Shown here piece after piece: positions 18,811 through 27,847 of a stretch of DNA of 64,000 nt; the stretch's first letter is position 1; each line of letters opens with the position of its first letter. Source of the DNA: Mesorhizobium sp. STM 4661. Lineage in GTDB: Bacteria; Pseudomonadota; Alphaproteobacteria; Rhizobiales; Rhizobiaceae. Below the pieces are notes generated by a model that was given only the letters and a program-made list of their open reading frames with translations, was not told where the DNA came from and did no database searches. The stretch is taken from the NCBI RefSeq assembly GCF_000359125.1, contig NZ_CAAF010000014.1:1-64000 (forward strand), given 5' to 3'. The translations under genes were made by a program, and so were the position numbers.

Positions 18811-19665
18811 ATGGACGACGACGTTTTCCTGGTCAGGTTTTGGGGCGTGCGCGGCAGCATTTCGGTATCGGGGCCAGAATTCTCTCGCTATGGTGGCAAC
18901 ACAATCTGCATTGAGATGCGATGCGGCAAGCATACGCTTCTATTCGACGCGGGCTCCGGCCTACGGTCCGCCGGACGGGCGTTTCGGGCGTCGGGCGTGA
19001 CCGATTTCGACCTGCTTTTCACCCATTGCCATTACGATCACATCATCGGGCTGCCGTTTTTTGTGCCGATCTATGACCGGAACGCCAAGGTTACGCTTTG
19101 GTCCGGGCATCTTGCAGGACGCATGACGACACGGCAGATGGTCGACGAGTTCATGCGGCCGCCGTGGTTTCCGGTGAAACTGGAGATCTGCAAGGCAAGC
19201 CTCGACTGCCGCGATTTCGTATCCGGAGACGTGCTTCGGCCGCGCGAAGGGGTGGTGGTCCGAACCGGCAGTCTTGTCCATCCGGGGGGCTGCATAGGCT
19301 ACCGGGTGGAATGGGGCGGCCGTGTCGTGGCAATGATCACAGACACTGAGCACGAGCCGGACAAACTCGATCAGGCGGTGCTCGGCCTGATCGAAAATGC
19401 CGACCTCGTCATTTACGACTGCGCCTACACCGAGGAGGAAATGGAACGCCACCGCGGTGACGGGCACTCGACATGGCAACAGGGCGTCAAGCTCTGTGAG
19501 GCGGCCGGTGCGCGGGGGCTTGCGGTGTTTCACCACACTCCGACACGCACCGACCAGGAACTGGACGAGATCGAGAAACTGGCCAAGGACAGGTTTGCCG
19601 GCGCTTTTGCCGCGCGGGATGGCCAGACGCTCAAATTTCCAGTCTCATTGCACAAAAAGCGCTGA
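18811..19665 (+). CDS. Metallo-beta-lactamase-fold hydrolase
   Basis: 284 residues. The zinc-binding HxHxDH motif is seen as THCHYDHIIG (residues 71-80), with later metal ligands in ITDTEHE and a His in VFHHTP. The N-terminal FWGVRGSISV is typical of the PhnP/RNase Z-like branch, whose known members cleave phosphodiesters. The start is ATG 18811 with AAGGG five bases upstream. It follows the cyclic nucleotide-binding protein, and four cyclase genes lie in the window, so a cyclic-nucleotide or other phosphodiesterase role deserves testing; it is not shown by the sequence. Confidence 0.85.
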   Translation: MDDDVFLVRFWGVRGSISVSGPEFSRYGGNTICIEMRCGKHTLLFDAGSGLRSAGRAFRASGVTDFDLLFTHCHYDHIIGLPFFVPIYDRNAKVTLWSGHLAGRMTTRQMVDEFMRPPWFPVKLEICKASLDCRDFVSGDVLRPREGVVVRTGSLVHPGGCIGYRVEWGGRVVAMITDTEHEPDKLDQAVLGLIENADLVIYDCAYTEEEMERHRGDGHSTWQQGVKLCEAAGARGLAVFHHTPTRTDQELDEIEKLAKDRFAGAFAARDGQTLKFPVSLHKKR

Positions 19666-19675
19666 GCTATTTTCC

Positions 19676-19804
19676 TCTAGAGCGCTTCACCGTTTCACAG
19701 AAACGGCGAAGCGCTCTATCTCTTTGTTTTGACGCAATTCCGCAGGGAAAGCGCTACGCGCTTTTCCCGGGAAAACCGTTCACACTTTTCCTGGAATTGC
19801 TCTA
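19676..19804. repeat. Rhizobial palindromic element (AGAGCGCTTC family)
   Basis: A 41-base near-perfect palindrome at 19679-19719 (TAGAGCGCTTCACCGTTT...AAACGGCGAAGCGCTCTA). It is followed by GACGCAATTCCG...AAAACCGTTCACACTTTTCC and a closing GGAATTGCTCTA. The layout, with an outer TAGAG...CTCTA pair, is that of a mobile-like intergenic mosaic element. It supplies the last few codons and the stop (19780) of the deacetylase gene on the minus strand. Confidence 0.8.
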
Positions 19805-20556
19805 CCGGCGCTGCGCCCGATCAATGTCCTGATCGGAAGCCATGCGCAGGCTTCAGTCCGTGCGATGACTGTGAACAGCCGTTCGAGGAAAAGCCAGGCC
19901 GATTCATCATGTACGAGATGGTGAGTGAGCAGGCCGACCGGTTCGCCGCCGTCGAATGCATGCCGCAATTGCGCGATGATAGCCTGAACCAATAGGCCAT
20001 GATCGCGGCAGCCGCGCGTGCCATGCCAATCCATGATGTCGACATTGCTGTTGATGACCGCCAGTGAAGCCGGCTTCGGCGGCCCATAGACCGACAATGC
20101 CGCAAATCCTATCGATCCAAGGTCGGATACCAAGGCGGCGTCGATCCTGTTCCAGGGTGGCACCAGCATCGGAACGGCACGTGCGCCGTGCAGGCCGGTT
20201 ACGCGCGACAGCCCGCGAGCCAGATCATCGAGCACCGCCTCGCGTGGCCGATGCGCGCCGAGTTCCTGCTTTTTCTGGTCCTCGGGCGCATGATTTCGGT
20301 GCGCCCAGCCATGGATGGCGACCGTGGCATGCGGCGCCTCGTCAAGCCGGACGACAAGCTTCTCATCGGTCAGGGCCGGAATGACGGCCAGAGTGATCGG
20401 AACCGCGAATTCACCAGTGAGGTCGAGCAGCCGATCAAGCGCAGGCGTCGGATCCACGGCGTCGTCGTCGCGCAGCCAGAATTCTGCCTTGCGGTCCGCC
20501 CGTTGCCGGCACGCCAGTTCTTCCACCAAGGGCTGCCAGATCCGATCGGATGTCAT
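19780..20556 (-). CDS. Polysaccharide deacetylase-like protein (NodB fold)
   Basis: 258 residues. Motifs fitting the carbohydrate esterase 4/NodB fold are EFWLRDDDAVDP (catalytic and metal Asp), AIHGWAHRNHAP (metal His pair), LVPPWNR and a late LLTHHLVHD. It probably removes an acyl group from an amino sugar, cytoplasmically or at the membrane, because no signal peptide is seen. It overlaps the upstream GT4 gene by four bases (ATGA), so the two act together. Its C-terminal residues after about RSAG lie in the 19676-19804 repeat. Confidence 0.85.
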   Translation of the reverse strand: MTSDRIWQPLVEELACRQRADRKAEFWLRDDDAVDPTPALDRLLDLTGEFAVPITLAVIPALTDEKLVVRLDEAPHATVAIHGWAHRNHAPEDQKKQELGAHRPREAVLDDLARGLSRVTGLHGARAVPMLVPPWNRIDAALVSDLGSIGFAALSVYGPPKPASLAVINSNVDIMDWHGTRGCRDHGLLVQAIIAQLRHAFDGGEPVGLLTHHLVHDESAWLFLERLFTVIARTEACAWLPIRTLIGRSAGRAIPGKV

Positions 20557-21641
20557 GAAACCGGGATCCTCGGAAGAAGTTCGGCCAGACGCGCCGCTGC
20601 ACCACCGAGGGAACGTTCTTCGAGGATGAAACGCCTGGCTTCCGCAGCCATGATGGTTCTTTCGTCGCTACGGGCCAGAAGCCTTTCAATGGCAGAAGCG
20701 AACGCCGCCACATCGCCCGGCGGGGTGAGAAACCCGGTCTGGCCATCCCGCACGACCTCCGGCACGCCGGCGATGTCCTGGGCCACCACCGGAAGGCCGG
20801 CGGCCTGTGCTTCAAGATAGGCGACGCCATAGGCCTCGCCGTAACCCGGCCAGACGTAAATTCCCCCACTGTAGAGGACATCCGGCACGGCGGCTGGCTC
20901 AATCGCGCCAAGCCATTCGATACGGTCGGCGGGCAAGCCGGCGAATTGCGCTTTGACCTCGTCACGAGCAGGCCCGTCCCCGACGACCGACATGGTCCAG
21001 GGCAGGTGGCCGATCGAACCGAGCGCTTGCGCCAGCATGCGATAGCTTTCGACTTTGTCGCCTGGGCGCATCATGGCGACGGTAACGAGGCGCGTCGGAC
21101 AACCCCGTGCCGGCGTTTCCCGGAATACCGATGTGTCGATGAAGGGCGAAAGCATACCGAGAGCGGCGTCGGGAATCGCATCTGTCAGTCCCTGCCGATC
21201 CCTTTGCGTGAAGCAGATGTTCAGCGCTGCCTGTTCGATGGCTCGCGCCACCAACGCTTGCGTATCGGCCCACAAGCCGGCGTTGCGCCGCCTCGAATAG
21301 GAGGCTTCCGCTGTCACATAGGGGACAGCAAAGGCCGACGCCAGTTCGGGTCCGATCAGGTCTGGCGCCTTGTAATAGGGATGATAGGAGAACCAGAGAT
21401 CGGGCTTGCCGTCACGATCCCAAAGCTTGGTCAGCCGCGCGGCTTCCTCTCGGGCCTCGATCTTGAGCGCATCGAAACTTTTCGACTCCGGTTGGCGTAG
21501 ATAGAAGCGCAATTCGGATGCCAGTTCGACGCTATGCCCTCCATGCTCCAGCGCCTTGACCAGCATCCGTGCCATCTGGCGGTCGCCGGAGACAACGGGA
21601 TGATTGGGCGACTTCAGCGGCGCGTAGAAGGCAATTCGCAT
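20553..21641 (-). CDS. Glycosyltransferase family 4
   Basis: 362 residues, GT-B fold. The N-terminal MRIAFYAPLKSPNHPVVSGDR is the usual GT4 opening. The donor domain has TVAMMRPGDKVESYRMLAQA, VVGDGPARDE and the EX7E motif in EAYGVAYLEAQAAGLPVV, followed by AGVPEVVRDGQTGFL. It is coupled to the deacetylase gene by a four-base overlap. This suggests a sugar is added and then de-acylated, or the reverse, in building a cell-surface glycan. Confidence 0.92.
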   Translation of the reverse strand: MRIAFYAPLKSPNHPVVSGDRQMARMLVKALEHGGHSVELASELRFYLRQPESKSFDALKIEAREEAARLTKLWDRDGKPDLWFSYHPYYKAPDLIGPELASAFAVPYVTAEASYSRRRNAGLWADTQALVARAIEQAALNICFTQRDRQGLTDAIPDAALGMLSPFIDTSVFRETPARGCPTRLVTVAMMRPGDKVESYRMLAQALGSIGHLPWTMSVVGDGPARDEVKAQFAGLPADRIEWLGAIEPAAVPDVLYSGGIYVWPGYGEAYGVAYLEAQAAGLPVVAQDIAGVPEVVRDGQTGFLTPPGDVAAFASAIERLLARSDERTIMAAEARRFILEERSLGGAAARLAELLPRIPVS

Positions 21642-21715
21642 CGCCGGACCCTATCATCGGAAAGCCTGCGCAAGTCAATTTCGAAGCATGATCGACTTCA
21701 CCTTCAAGCAGTGGA

Positions 21716-22897
21716 ATGTGCTATCTGATGCTCATGGAAACAGCTGCCGCGTCCGACCCGTTTGTCGCTTCTTTGCCGGTCTTCGCAAGGTTCGAAAGCG
21801 TTGCCGATATCGATAACTATCGGCCTCTCCCCGATGGCTGGGCGCTGGCCACCGCCGACATCGTCGGCTCGACCAAGGCGATCAAGGCGGGGCGCTATAA
21901 AACCGTCAATATGGCCGGCGCCAGCGTCATTTCGGCGCTGCTCAATGCGCTGGGTCGGCAAGATCTTCCCTTTGTCTTCGGCGGCGACGGCGCGCTCGTG
22001 GCGTTTCCCGGCTCGGCGCTGGAGATCACCCGCGACGCGCTGGCGGCCGTCCAGAGATGGGTGGCGGACGAACTGGACCTGACCTTGCGTGCCGCAATCG
22101 TGCCGATAAAGGACATAAGAGCGCAAGGCCTCGACGTTCGCGTGGCGAGGTTCCAGGCCTCCGAAGCGGTCTTCTATGCCATGTTCGCCGGCGGTGGCGG
22201 CAGTTGGGCGGAAGCCGAGATGAAAGCGGGGCGCTACCGCATCGATCCTGCGCCGGCCGGCGCGCGGCCGGATCTGACCGGCCTCTCCTGCCGCTGGAAC
22301 CCGATCGAAGCCTGGCATGGCGAAATCGTCTCGATCATAGCCCTACCGGGGGCGTCGCGCGACCTGCGCGGTTTTCAGTTTCTGGCTTCCGACATCATCG
22401 CCCTTGCCGGCAGGCAGGAACGCGATGGCCACCCGGTGCCGGTGAACGGGCCGGGCTACAGTTTTCTGCCCGCCGGCCTCGATATCGAGGCGCGGGCCAT
22501 GGCGCCGGCAGGATGGCGGTGGCTGTCGAAGCTGTGGATAGTGTTCCTGATGACGCTTACGGCTGTTACCGATAGATATGGCTGGACGATCGGCGGTTTC
22601 GATCCGAGGATCTACAAACGCGACGTGGCCAGCAATTCGGATTTCCGGAAGTTCGACGACGGCTTGAAGATGACGATCGACGTTGACGCGGATGTGTTGC
22701 AACGGATCGAGAACCGGCTGAAACAGGCGGAAGAGGCGGGCATCTGCAACTATGGCCTGCACCGCCAGAAATCGGCCTTGATGACATGCCTCGTCGCTTC
22801 GCCGCTGCAGCGCGATCACGTTCATTTCATCGATGGCGCCGCCGGCGGCTATGCGATGGCTGCCGCAAGCCTGAAGGCGAAGGTGCCGGTCCGATGA
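21716..22897 (+). CDS. DUF3095 family protein (cyclase-like)
   Basis: 393 residues. The N-terminal half resembles a nucleotide cyclase catalytic domain: ALATADIVGSTKAI contains the first metal-Asp region and FVFGGDGALVAFP the second GGD-like turn. The rest follows the DUF3095 pattern, including LSCRWNPIEAWHGEI. Activity is not established for this family. Start ATG 21716 is assumed; 21728 and 21734 are alternatives. It is divergent from the GT4-deacetylase pair and upstream of the UDP-sugar dehydrogenase. Confidence 0.8.
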   Translation: MCYLMLMETAAASDPFVASLPVFARFESVADIDNYRPLPDGWALATADIVGSTKAIKAGRYKTVNMAGASVISALLNALGRQDLPFVFGGDGALVAFPGSALEITRDALAAVQRWVADELDLTLRAAIVPIKDIRAQGLDVRVARFQASEAVFYAMFAGGGGSWAEAEMKAGRYRIDPAPAGARPDLTGLSCRWNPIEAWHGEIVSIIALPGASRDLRGFQFLASDIIALAGRQERDGHPVPVNGPGYSFLPAGLDIEARAMAPAGWRWLSKLWIVFLMTLTAVTDRYGWTIGGFDPRIYKRDVASNSDFRKFDDGLKMTIDVDADVLQRIENRLKQAEEAGICNYGLHRQKSALMTCLVASPLQRDHVHFIDGAAGGYAMAAASLKAKVPVR

Positions 22898-23009
22898 CGG
22901 CTTGCGGAAATCGATTTTCCGCAATATGCCTCGGCCATGGTTCTTGGGACCATGGTGAGCCTCGCCATGGGAGCGGATAGTCTGTCCGAATTGACGGGAA
23001 AGCAGATTT

Positions 23010-24353
23010 TTGGACGCCTCACGATCGACATATGACCGTCTTCTGAACCGGATTTCGACGCGCGCCGCGCAAGTCGGCGTGATCGGACTGGGCTATGTCG
23101 GGTTGCCGCTGGCGGTTGCGATCGCACGCGCCGGCTTCCCGGTTTCCGGCTTCGACATCGAAGCCCAGAAGGTCGAGAGCCTGAACAACGGCCAATCCTA
23201 CATTGAGGCAGTGACGTCGACAGCCCTTGCCGGCCATGTGGCCAGCGGACGGTTCCGCGCCACTGCGGATTTTGCCGAACTGGCCGTCTGCGATGTCATC
23301 ATCATCTGCGTTCCGACACCGCTGACGAAACACCGTGAGCCGGACCTCTCCTTTGTCAGGAGCACGGCAGGCACCATCGCGAAGCATCTGCGTCTCGGCC
23401 AGCTGATCGTGCTGGAATCGACCACCTATCCCGGCACCACCGACGACGTGGTCAAGCCCATACTGGAAGAAACCGGCTTGCAGTCGAAGATAGACTTCTT
23501 CCTCGGCTTCTCGCCCGAACGCGAGGATCCCGGCAACCGCAGCTTTGAAGTCGCGACGATCCCCAAGGTCGTGGCAGGCGACGGCATTGAAGCGGCGACG
23601 CTCGTGCAGGCTTTCTACCAGGGCGTGGTCAAGACCGTCGTTCCGGTTTCCAGCACGGCGACCGCCGAGGCGGTCAAGCTGACGGAAAACATCTTCCGCT
23701 CGGTCAACATAGCCCTCGTCAACGAGTTGAAGGTCGTGCTCGGTGCGATGGGTATCGACATCTGGGAGGTGATCGAGGCGGCAAAGAGCAAGCCCTTCGG
23801 CTACATGCCTTTCTATCCTGGCCCCGGACTTGGCGGGCACTGCGTTCCGATCGATCCCTTCTACCTGACGTGGAAGGCGCGCGAATACGAACTGCCGACC
23901 CGCTTCATCGAGCTGGCGGCAGAGATCAACACGGCCATGCCGCGTCATGTGGTCGATGAACTGGCGAAGGCGCTGGACCGGCGCTGCGGCAAGGCGCTCA
24001 GCCGCTCGCGCATTCTCATCATCGGGCTCGCCTATAAGAAGAATGTGCCCGACATCCGCGAAAGCCCCTCATTGCGGCTTATTGAACTCATCGAGGAATG
24101 GGGCGGCAAGGCGGAATTCCACGATCCGCATGTTACCGAGATCCCGACCACACGGGAGCATATGGCGATCAAGGGGCGTCGCTCGGTCGAATTGACCGAG
24201 GCGGTCTTGAAGGATTTCGATGCTGTCGTCGTTGCAACCGACCACGACGCGATCGACTATCGGGCGATCGCTGATCACGCTCTTCTGATCGTCGACACAC
24301 GCAATGTTTTTGGCCGCCTCGGGCTAGCCCGAGAGACTGTGGTGAAGGCCTGA
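23010..24353 (+). CDS. Nucleotide sugar dehydrogenase (UDP-GlcNAc/ManNAc dehydrogenase type)
   Basis: 447 residues with a TTG start at 23010. It oxidises C6 of a UDP-sugar with two NAD+ to give the uronic acid. The Rossmann site is VGVIGLGYVGLPLAVAIA; the family Pro-Thr motif is IICVPTPLTKHREPD. The catalytic Cys is Cys278 in GPGLGGHCVPIDPFYL. The C-terminal UDP-binding domain has IGLAYKKNVPDIRESPS. These features fit the WbpA/TviB/WecC group better than plain UDP-glucose dehydrogenases. It supplies an acidic sugar donor, probably for the neighbouring glycosyltransferases. Confidence 0.93.
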   Translation: MDASRSTYDRLLNRISTRAAQVGVIGLGYVGLPLAVAIARAGFPVSGFDIEAQKVESLNNGQSYIEAVTSTALAGHVASGRFRATADFAELAVCDVIIICVPTPLTKHREPDLSFVRSTAGTIAKHLRLGQLIVLESTTYPGTTDDVVKPILEETGLQSKIDFFLGFSPEREDPGNRSFEVATIPKVVAGDGIEAATLVQAFYQGVVKTVVPVSSTATAEAVKLTENIFRSVNIALVNELKVVLGAMGIDIWEVIEAAKSKPFGYMPFYPGPGLGGHCVPIDPFYLTWKAREYELPTRFIELAAEINTAMPRHVVDELAKALDRRCGKALSRSRILIIGLAYKKNVPDIRESPSLRLIELIEEWGGKAEFHDPHVTEIPTTREHMAIKGRRSVELTEAVLKDFDAVVVATDHDAIDYRAIADHALLIVDTRNVFGRLGLARETVVKA

Positions 24354-24452
24354 CGGCGTCCGAGCCGGCGAATTTTTTGCCCGATGTCAGGATCGTGATT
24401 GCACTCCGCCGGCAGCCTCGCCACATATGCCCCCAAGGAGTTTCGAGATAGC

Positions 24453-25793
24453 ATGAGCACAGCGCAAGCAGAAATTTCCGCCATTCTCATGGATAAGGTT
24501 GCCGATTGGCTGACCCAATCGGCGCTGGCCGGCAACGATCTGGAAACATTGGTAAAAGGCTTTTGTGAACGGCTGGCCGCTGCCGGCCTGCCACTGAAGC
24601 GGGTGCATTTGAGCTTTTCGATGCTTCATCCGCTTTATGACGCGCTTGGCTTCACCTGGCTTCGCGGCCAGGGCATGGAAGTGGAAGGCTTCCGCAATGA
24701 GGGCGGCGTGCAGTCTGACAGATTCCTGACCAGCCCATACTACCATCTGCTCAGCAACAAGCTCGACCATCTGCGACGCCGGCTCGACTCGTCGGTGCGG
24801 TCAGAGTTTCCTGTTTTCGATGAACTCAGGCTTATGGGCGTCACCGATTACATGGCTTTCGTCCATCCCTTCAGCGGCAACACCAGTCAGGGCATGTTGG
24901 GGTCTTGGTCCACCGACAGTGCCGCAGGCTTCAGCGACAGCATGATTTCGGCGCTGCTGCGCATCCAGAACCATCTCGCTATCGCAACCAAGATGGCGGT
25001 GCTCACCAAGCTCGCCGACAACATGATGACCACTTATCTCGGCGGCGACGCCGGCCGGCGCGTGCTCGACGGCCAGATCAAGCGCGGCGAGGGCGATACA
25101 ATCCGGGCCGCACTGGTCATGGGCGATATGCGCGGGTCGTCCAGGCTTGCCGAAACCTCCGGCCGCGAAATCTATATCGATACGCTGAACCAGTTTTTTG
25201 ACGCCGTTGCCGCACCTTTCAATCGCAGAGGCGGGCAGATCATGAGTTTCATAGGTGACGGCTTCATTGCCGTCTACCCTTGCGAAAGGCGCCGCTCGCA
25301 GTCCGAGATCGCCTGCCAGGCTGCTCTTGCGGCAGCGCACAAGGCCAGCGCGCGCATGATGGATCTCAATCTGCGCAGAAAAGAGCAGGGGTTGGGCGAC
25401 ATAAAATTTGGTATCGGCCTGCATGTCGGCAATGTGATGTTCGGCAATGTCGGGCTTACCGACCGGCTCACATTCTCTGTCTTCGGCTCGGCTGTAAACG
25501 AGGTCCAGCGCCTCCAAACGCTGACCAAGAAATATCCGCACAGCGTTCTCGCCAGCGGAGATTTCGCCGGCTATTGCGGCGCCAACAGCTGGCTGACGCT
25601 CGGCAAGGAGGAACTGGCGGGCATCAAGCAGAAGCTGACGGTGCTTTCACCCGATCTGTCGGGTGCTCTCGCAGGCGATGAAGACACCGCGATGGAGCCG
25701 ATTTACGACCGAATATCGGACGCCGAGCAGGTCATGCTGCTTCATCGCGATGCCGCGCGGCTGTCGGCGGGCGACCCGAGGAAGCTCCAGTAA
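24453..25793 (+). CDS. Class III nucleotide cyclase with atypical substrate-recognition residues
   Basis: 446 residues. Residues about 1-215 form an N-terminal sensory region with no named domain seen; residues about 217-390 are a class III cyclase domain. Metal-binding Asp225 (MGDMRGSSRL) and Asp269 (FIGDGFIAVYP) are present, as are transition-state Asn349 and Arg353 (FGSAVNEVQR). The purine-selecting Lys of adenylate cyclases is Ser265, and the partner position (Asn minus 7) is Ser342, so base specificity cannot be predicted. AAGGAG lies 12 bases before the ATG at 24453. It follows the dehydrogenase gene by about 100 bases and precedes the peptide ABC operon. Confidence 0.85.
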   Translation: MSTAQAEISAILMDKVADWLTQSALAGNDLETLVKGFCERLAAAGLPLKRVHLSFSMLHPLYDALGFTWLRGQGMEVEGFRNEGGVQSDRFLTSPYYHLLSNKLDHLRRRLDSSVRSEFPVFDELRLMGVTDYMAFVHPFSGNTSQGMLGSWSTDSAAGFSDSMISALLRIQNHLAIATKMAVLTKLADNMMTTYLGGDAGRRVLDGQIKRGEGDTIRAALVMGDMRGSSRLAETSGREIYIDTLNQFFDAVAAPFNRRGGQIMSFIGDGFIAVYPCERRRSQSEIACQAALAAAHKASARMMDLNLRRKEQGLGDIKFGIGLHVGNVMFGNVGLTDRLTFSVFGSAVNEVQRLQTLTKKYPHSVLASGDFAGYCGANSWLTLGKEELAGIKQKLTVLSPDLSGALAGDEDTAMEPIYDRISDAEQVMLLHRDAARLSAGDPRKLQ

Positions 25794-25951
25794 CCGCCAC
25801 GATCTGATCCGAACGCCTTTGGTATGCAGTCCGGTCGCCGGTTCCGCCGGGGAACTCGTTTCGAATCCAAGTTGCTCTGGGCTGGCAATGCGCTAGTCTC
25901 GCTTTCTGGGCCTGCCCCCTGGCAGGCCGCCAGAGTGGGGCTGGTGTGTGA

Positions 25952-27847
25952 ATGAATTCGGGCGTTGATCTGTTGCGGATCGAGGATGTTGGCATCTCTT
26001 TTGCCATTATCGGGGGACCGTTGCATGCCGTCAGGCGTGCAAATCTTCGCGTCCTGCCCGGCAAGGTTACCGCGCTTGTGGGCGAGTCCGGTTCCGGAAA
26101 ATCGGTTCTCAGCCAGGCGGTGATGGGCATTTTGCCGAACACAGCCCATGCTCGCGGCCGTATCCTGTTTTCCGATCCTGAAAAGCCCGGCACGACGCAG
26201 GATATCCTGCGGATGCCGCGTGACGGACCCGAAATCCGGGCGTTGAGAGGCAGCCGCATCGGCAAGATCTTCCAGGAGCCGATGACATCGCTGTCGCCGC
26301 TGCACACGATCGGCAACCAGGTCAGCGAATCCCTGCAGATTCATACGCCCATGGCCCGGGCGGAGCGCAAGGCGCGGACCGAGGAAATGCTCGGCCTCGT
26401 CGGCTTTCCCAATCCCAAGCGCGCCTATGACATGTATCCCTTTGAACTTTCGGGAGGATTGCGTCAACGCGCCATGATCGCCATGGCGCTTATCTGCCGG
26501 CCCGCTTTGTTGATCGCCGACGAGCCGACGACGGCGTTGGACGTCACCATCCAGGCGCAAATCCTGCAATTGCTGCGCGGGCTTCAGACGAAACTGAACA
26601 TGGCGATGCTGCTGATTACGCACGACCTCGGCGTGGTCGCCAATGTCGCCGACGAGGTGGTGGTCATGTACCATGGCGAGATCATGGAAATGGGACCTGT
26701 CGAGGCGATTTTCCGCCGGCCAGGCCACCCTTACCTGAAGGGTCTGATGGCAGCCGTTCCGCATTTCGACCTGAAGCCTGGCGAAAGGCTGAAGGCGCTC
26801 CGCGAGGTGCCGGTGAATGTCGGGAACCTGCTCGGGAAGCAGACGGCGCCGGCATCGAAGGGTCCGGACGACATCCTGCTGTCGGTCAGGGATCTGACAA
26901 AGACCTTCACCATCCGCAAGTCCGGATGGTTCGGCGGAGATCATCAAGCCTCTGTTCGCGCCGTGGACGGCGTGAGCTTCGATATCAGGCGGGGTGAGTG
27001 CCTGGGTCTTGTCGGCGAAAGCGGCTGCGGCAAAACCACCGTCAGCAAGATCCTCATGCGGGCTGTCACCCCTAGCGGCGGCTCCGTGATCTTCAACGGC
27101 CGCGATGGTCCGATCGACGTCCTGGAAGCCGAGGGGGACGCCCTGCGGTTGCTGCGCGCGAAAATCCAGATGGTCTTCCAGGATCCGGTTTCGTCGCTTT
27201 CACCTCGCATGACGGTGGAGAATATCTTGAGCGAGCCGCTGGAAATCCATCAACGTGGCAATGCCGCGTCCCGACTCGCCACGGTCAAGAGCCTGATGCA
27301 GGCAATCGGGCTCGATCCGCGCTTCATAAAGCGTTATCCGCACAGTTTCTCCGGCGGGCAGCGTCAGCGTATCGGCATCGCCCGCGCGTTGGCGCTGGGG
27401 CCAGAGCTCCTGATCTGCGACGAGCCGGTTTCGGCGCTCGATGTCTCTGTCCAGGCGCAGATCCTGAACCTTCTGAAAGACCTGCAGAAGGAACTGGGCC
27501 TGACCTACCTGTTCATATCCCACAACCTGGCGGTGGTGGACTACATGGCAGACCGCATCGCGGTGATGTGCGGCGGGCGCATCGTCGAGCTTGCGCCGCG
27601 CGAAATTCTGCTCAGGAAACCGGTCCACCCCTACACGCGCTCGCTGGTCGCCGCAGTACCTTTCCCCGATCTCGACAGGCCGATGGATTTCAAGACGCTG
27701 AAGCTCGGCGGCGCTTCCGACGCCAGCGCATGGGGACCGCAATTCCGCGACGAGGGCGACGAGGATATGCTGTCGCCGCTCGATCTTGGCGGCGGCCACC
27801 TCGTGCTGGCCCGGCGTTCGGCCGATGTCGGCGAGTTACGCCATTGA
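25952..27847 (+). CDS. Peptide/oligopeptide-type ABC transporter, two fused ATPase domains
   Basis: 631 residues holding two complete nucleotide-binding domains (DppD-DppF or YejF type). Domain 1 has Walker [12 protein letters not shown], signature [11 protein letters not shown] (Leu where Gln is usual) and Walker [13 protein letters not shown]. Domain 2 has [26 protein letters not shown] and [12 protein letters not shown]. Domain 1 also ends with the oligopeptide-binding C-terminal motif region seen in this family ([13 protein letters not shown]). It is the first gene of a four-gene importer operon; its stop overlaps the TTG start of the binding protein. Confidence 0.93.
   Translation: MNSGVDLLRIEDVGISFAIIGGPLHAVRRANLRVLPGKVTALVGESGSGKSVLSQAVMGILPNTAHARGRILFSDPEKPGTTQDILRMPRDGPEIRALRGSRIGKIFQEPMTSLSPLHTIGNQVSESLQIHTPMARAERKARTEEMLGLVGFPNPKRAYDMYPFELSGGLRQRAMIAMALICRPALLIADEPTTALDVTIQAQILQLLRGLQTKLNMAMLLITHDLGVVANVADEVVVMYHGEIMEMGPVEAIFRRPGHPYLKGLMAAVPHFDLKPGERLKALREVPVNVGNLLGKQTAPASKGPDDILLSVRDLTKTFTIRKSGWFGGDHQASVRAVDGVSFDIRRGECLGLVGESGCGKTTVSKILMRAVTPSGGSVIFNGRDGPIDVLEAEGDALRLLRAKIQMVFQDPVSSLSPRMTVENILSEPLEIHQRGNAASRLATVKSLMQAIGLDPRFIKRYPHSFSGGQRQRIGIARALALGPELLICDEPVSALDVSVQAQILNLLKDLQKELGLTYLFISHNLAVVDYMADRIAVMCGGRIVELAPREILLRKPVHPYTRSLVAAVPFPDLDRPMDFKTLKLGGASDASAWGPQFRDEGDEDMLSPLDLGGGHLVLARRSADVGELRH

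Noticed and set aside
22935..22955. CCATGG...CCATGG small inverted repeat after the DUF3095 gene considered as a terminator
   Set aside because: Stem is short, has a mismatch and no T run follows.
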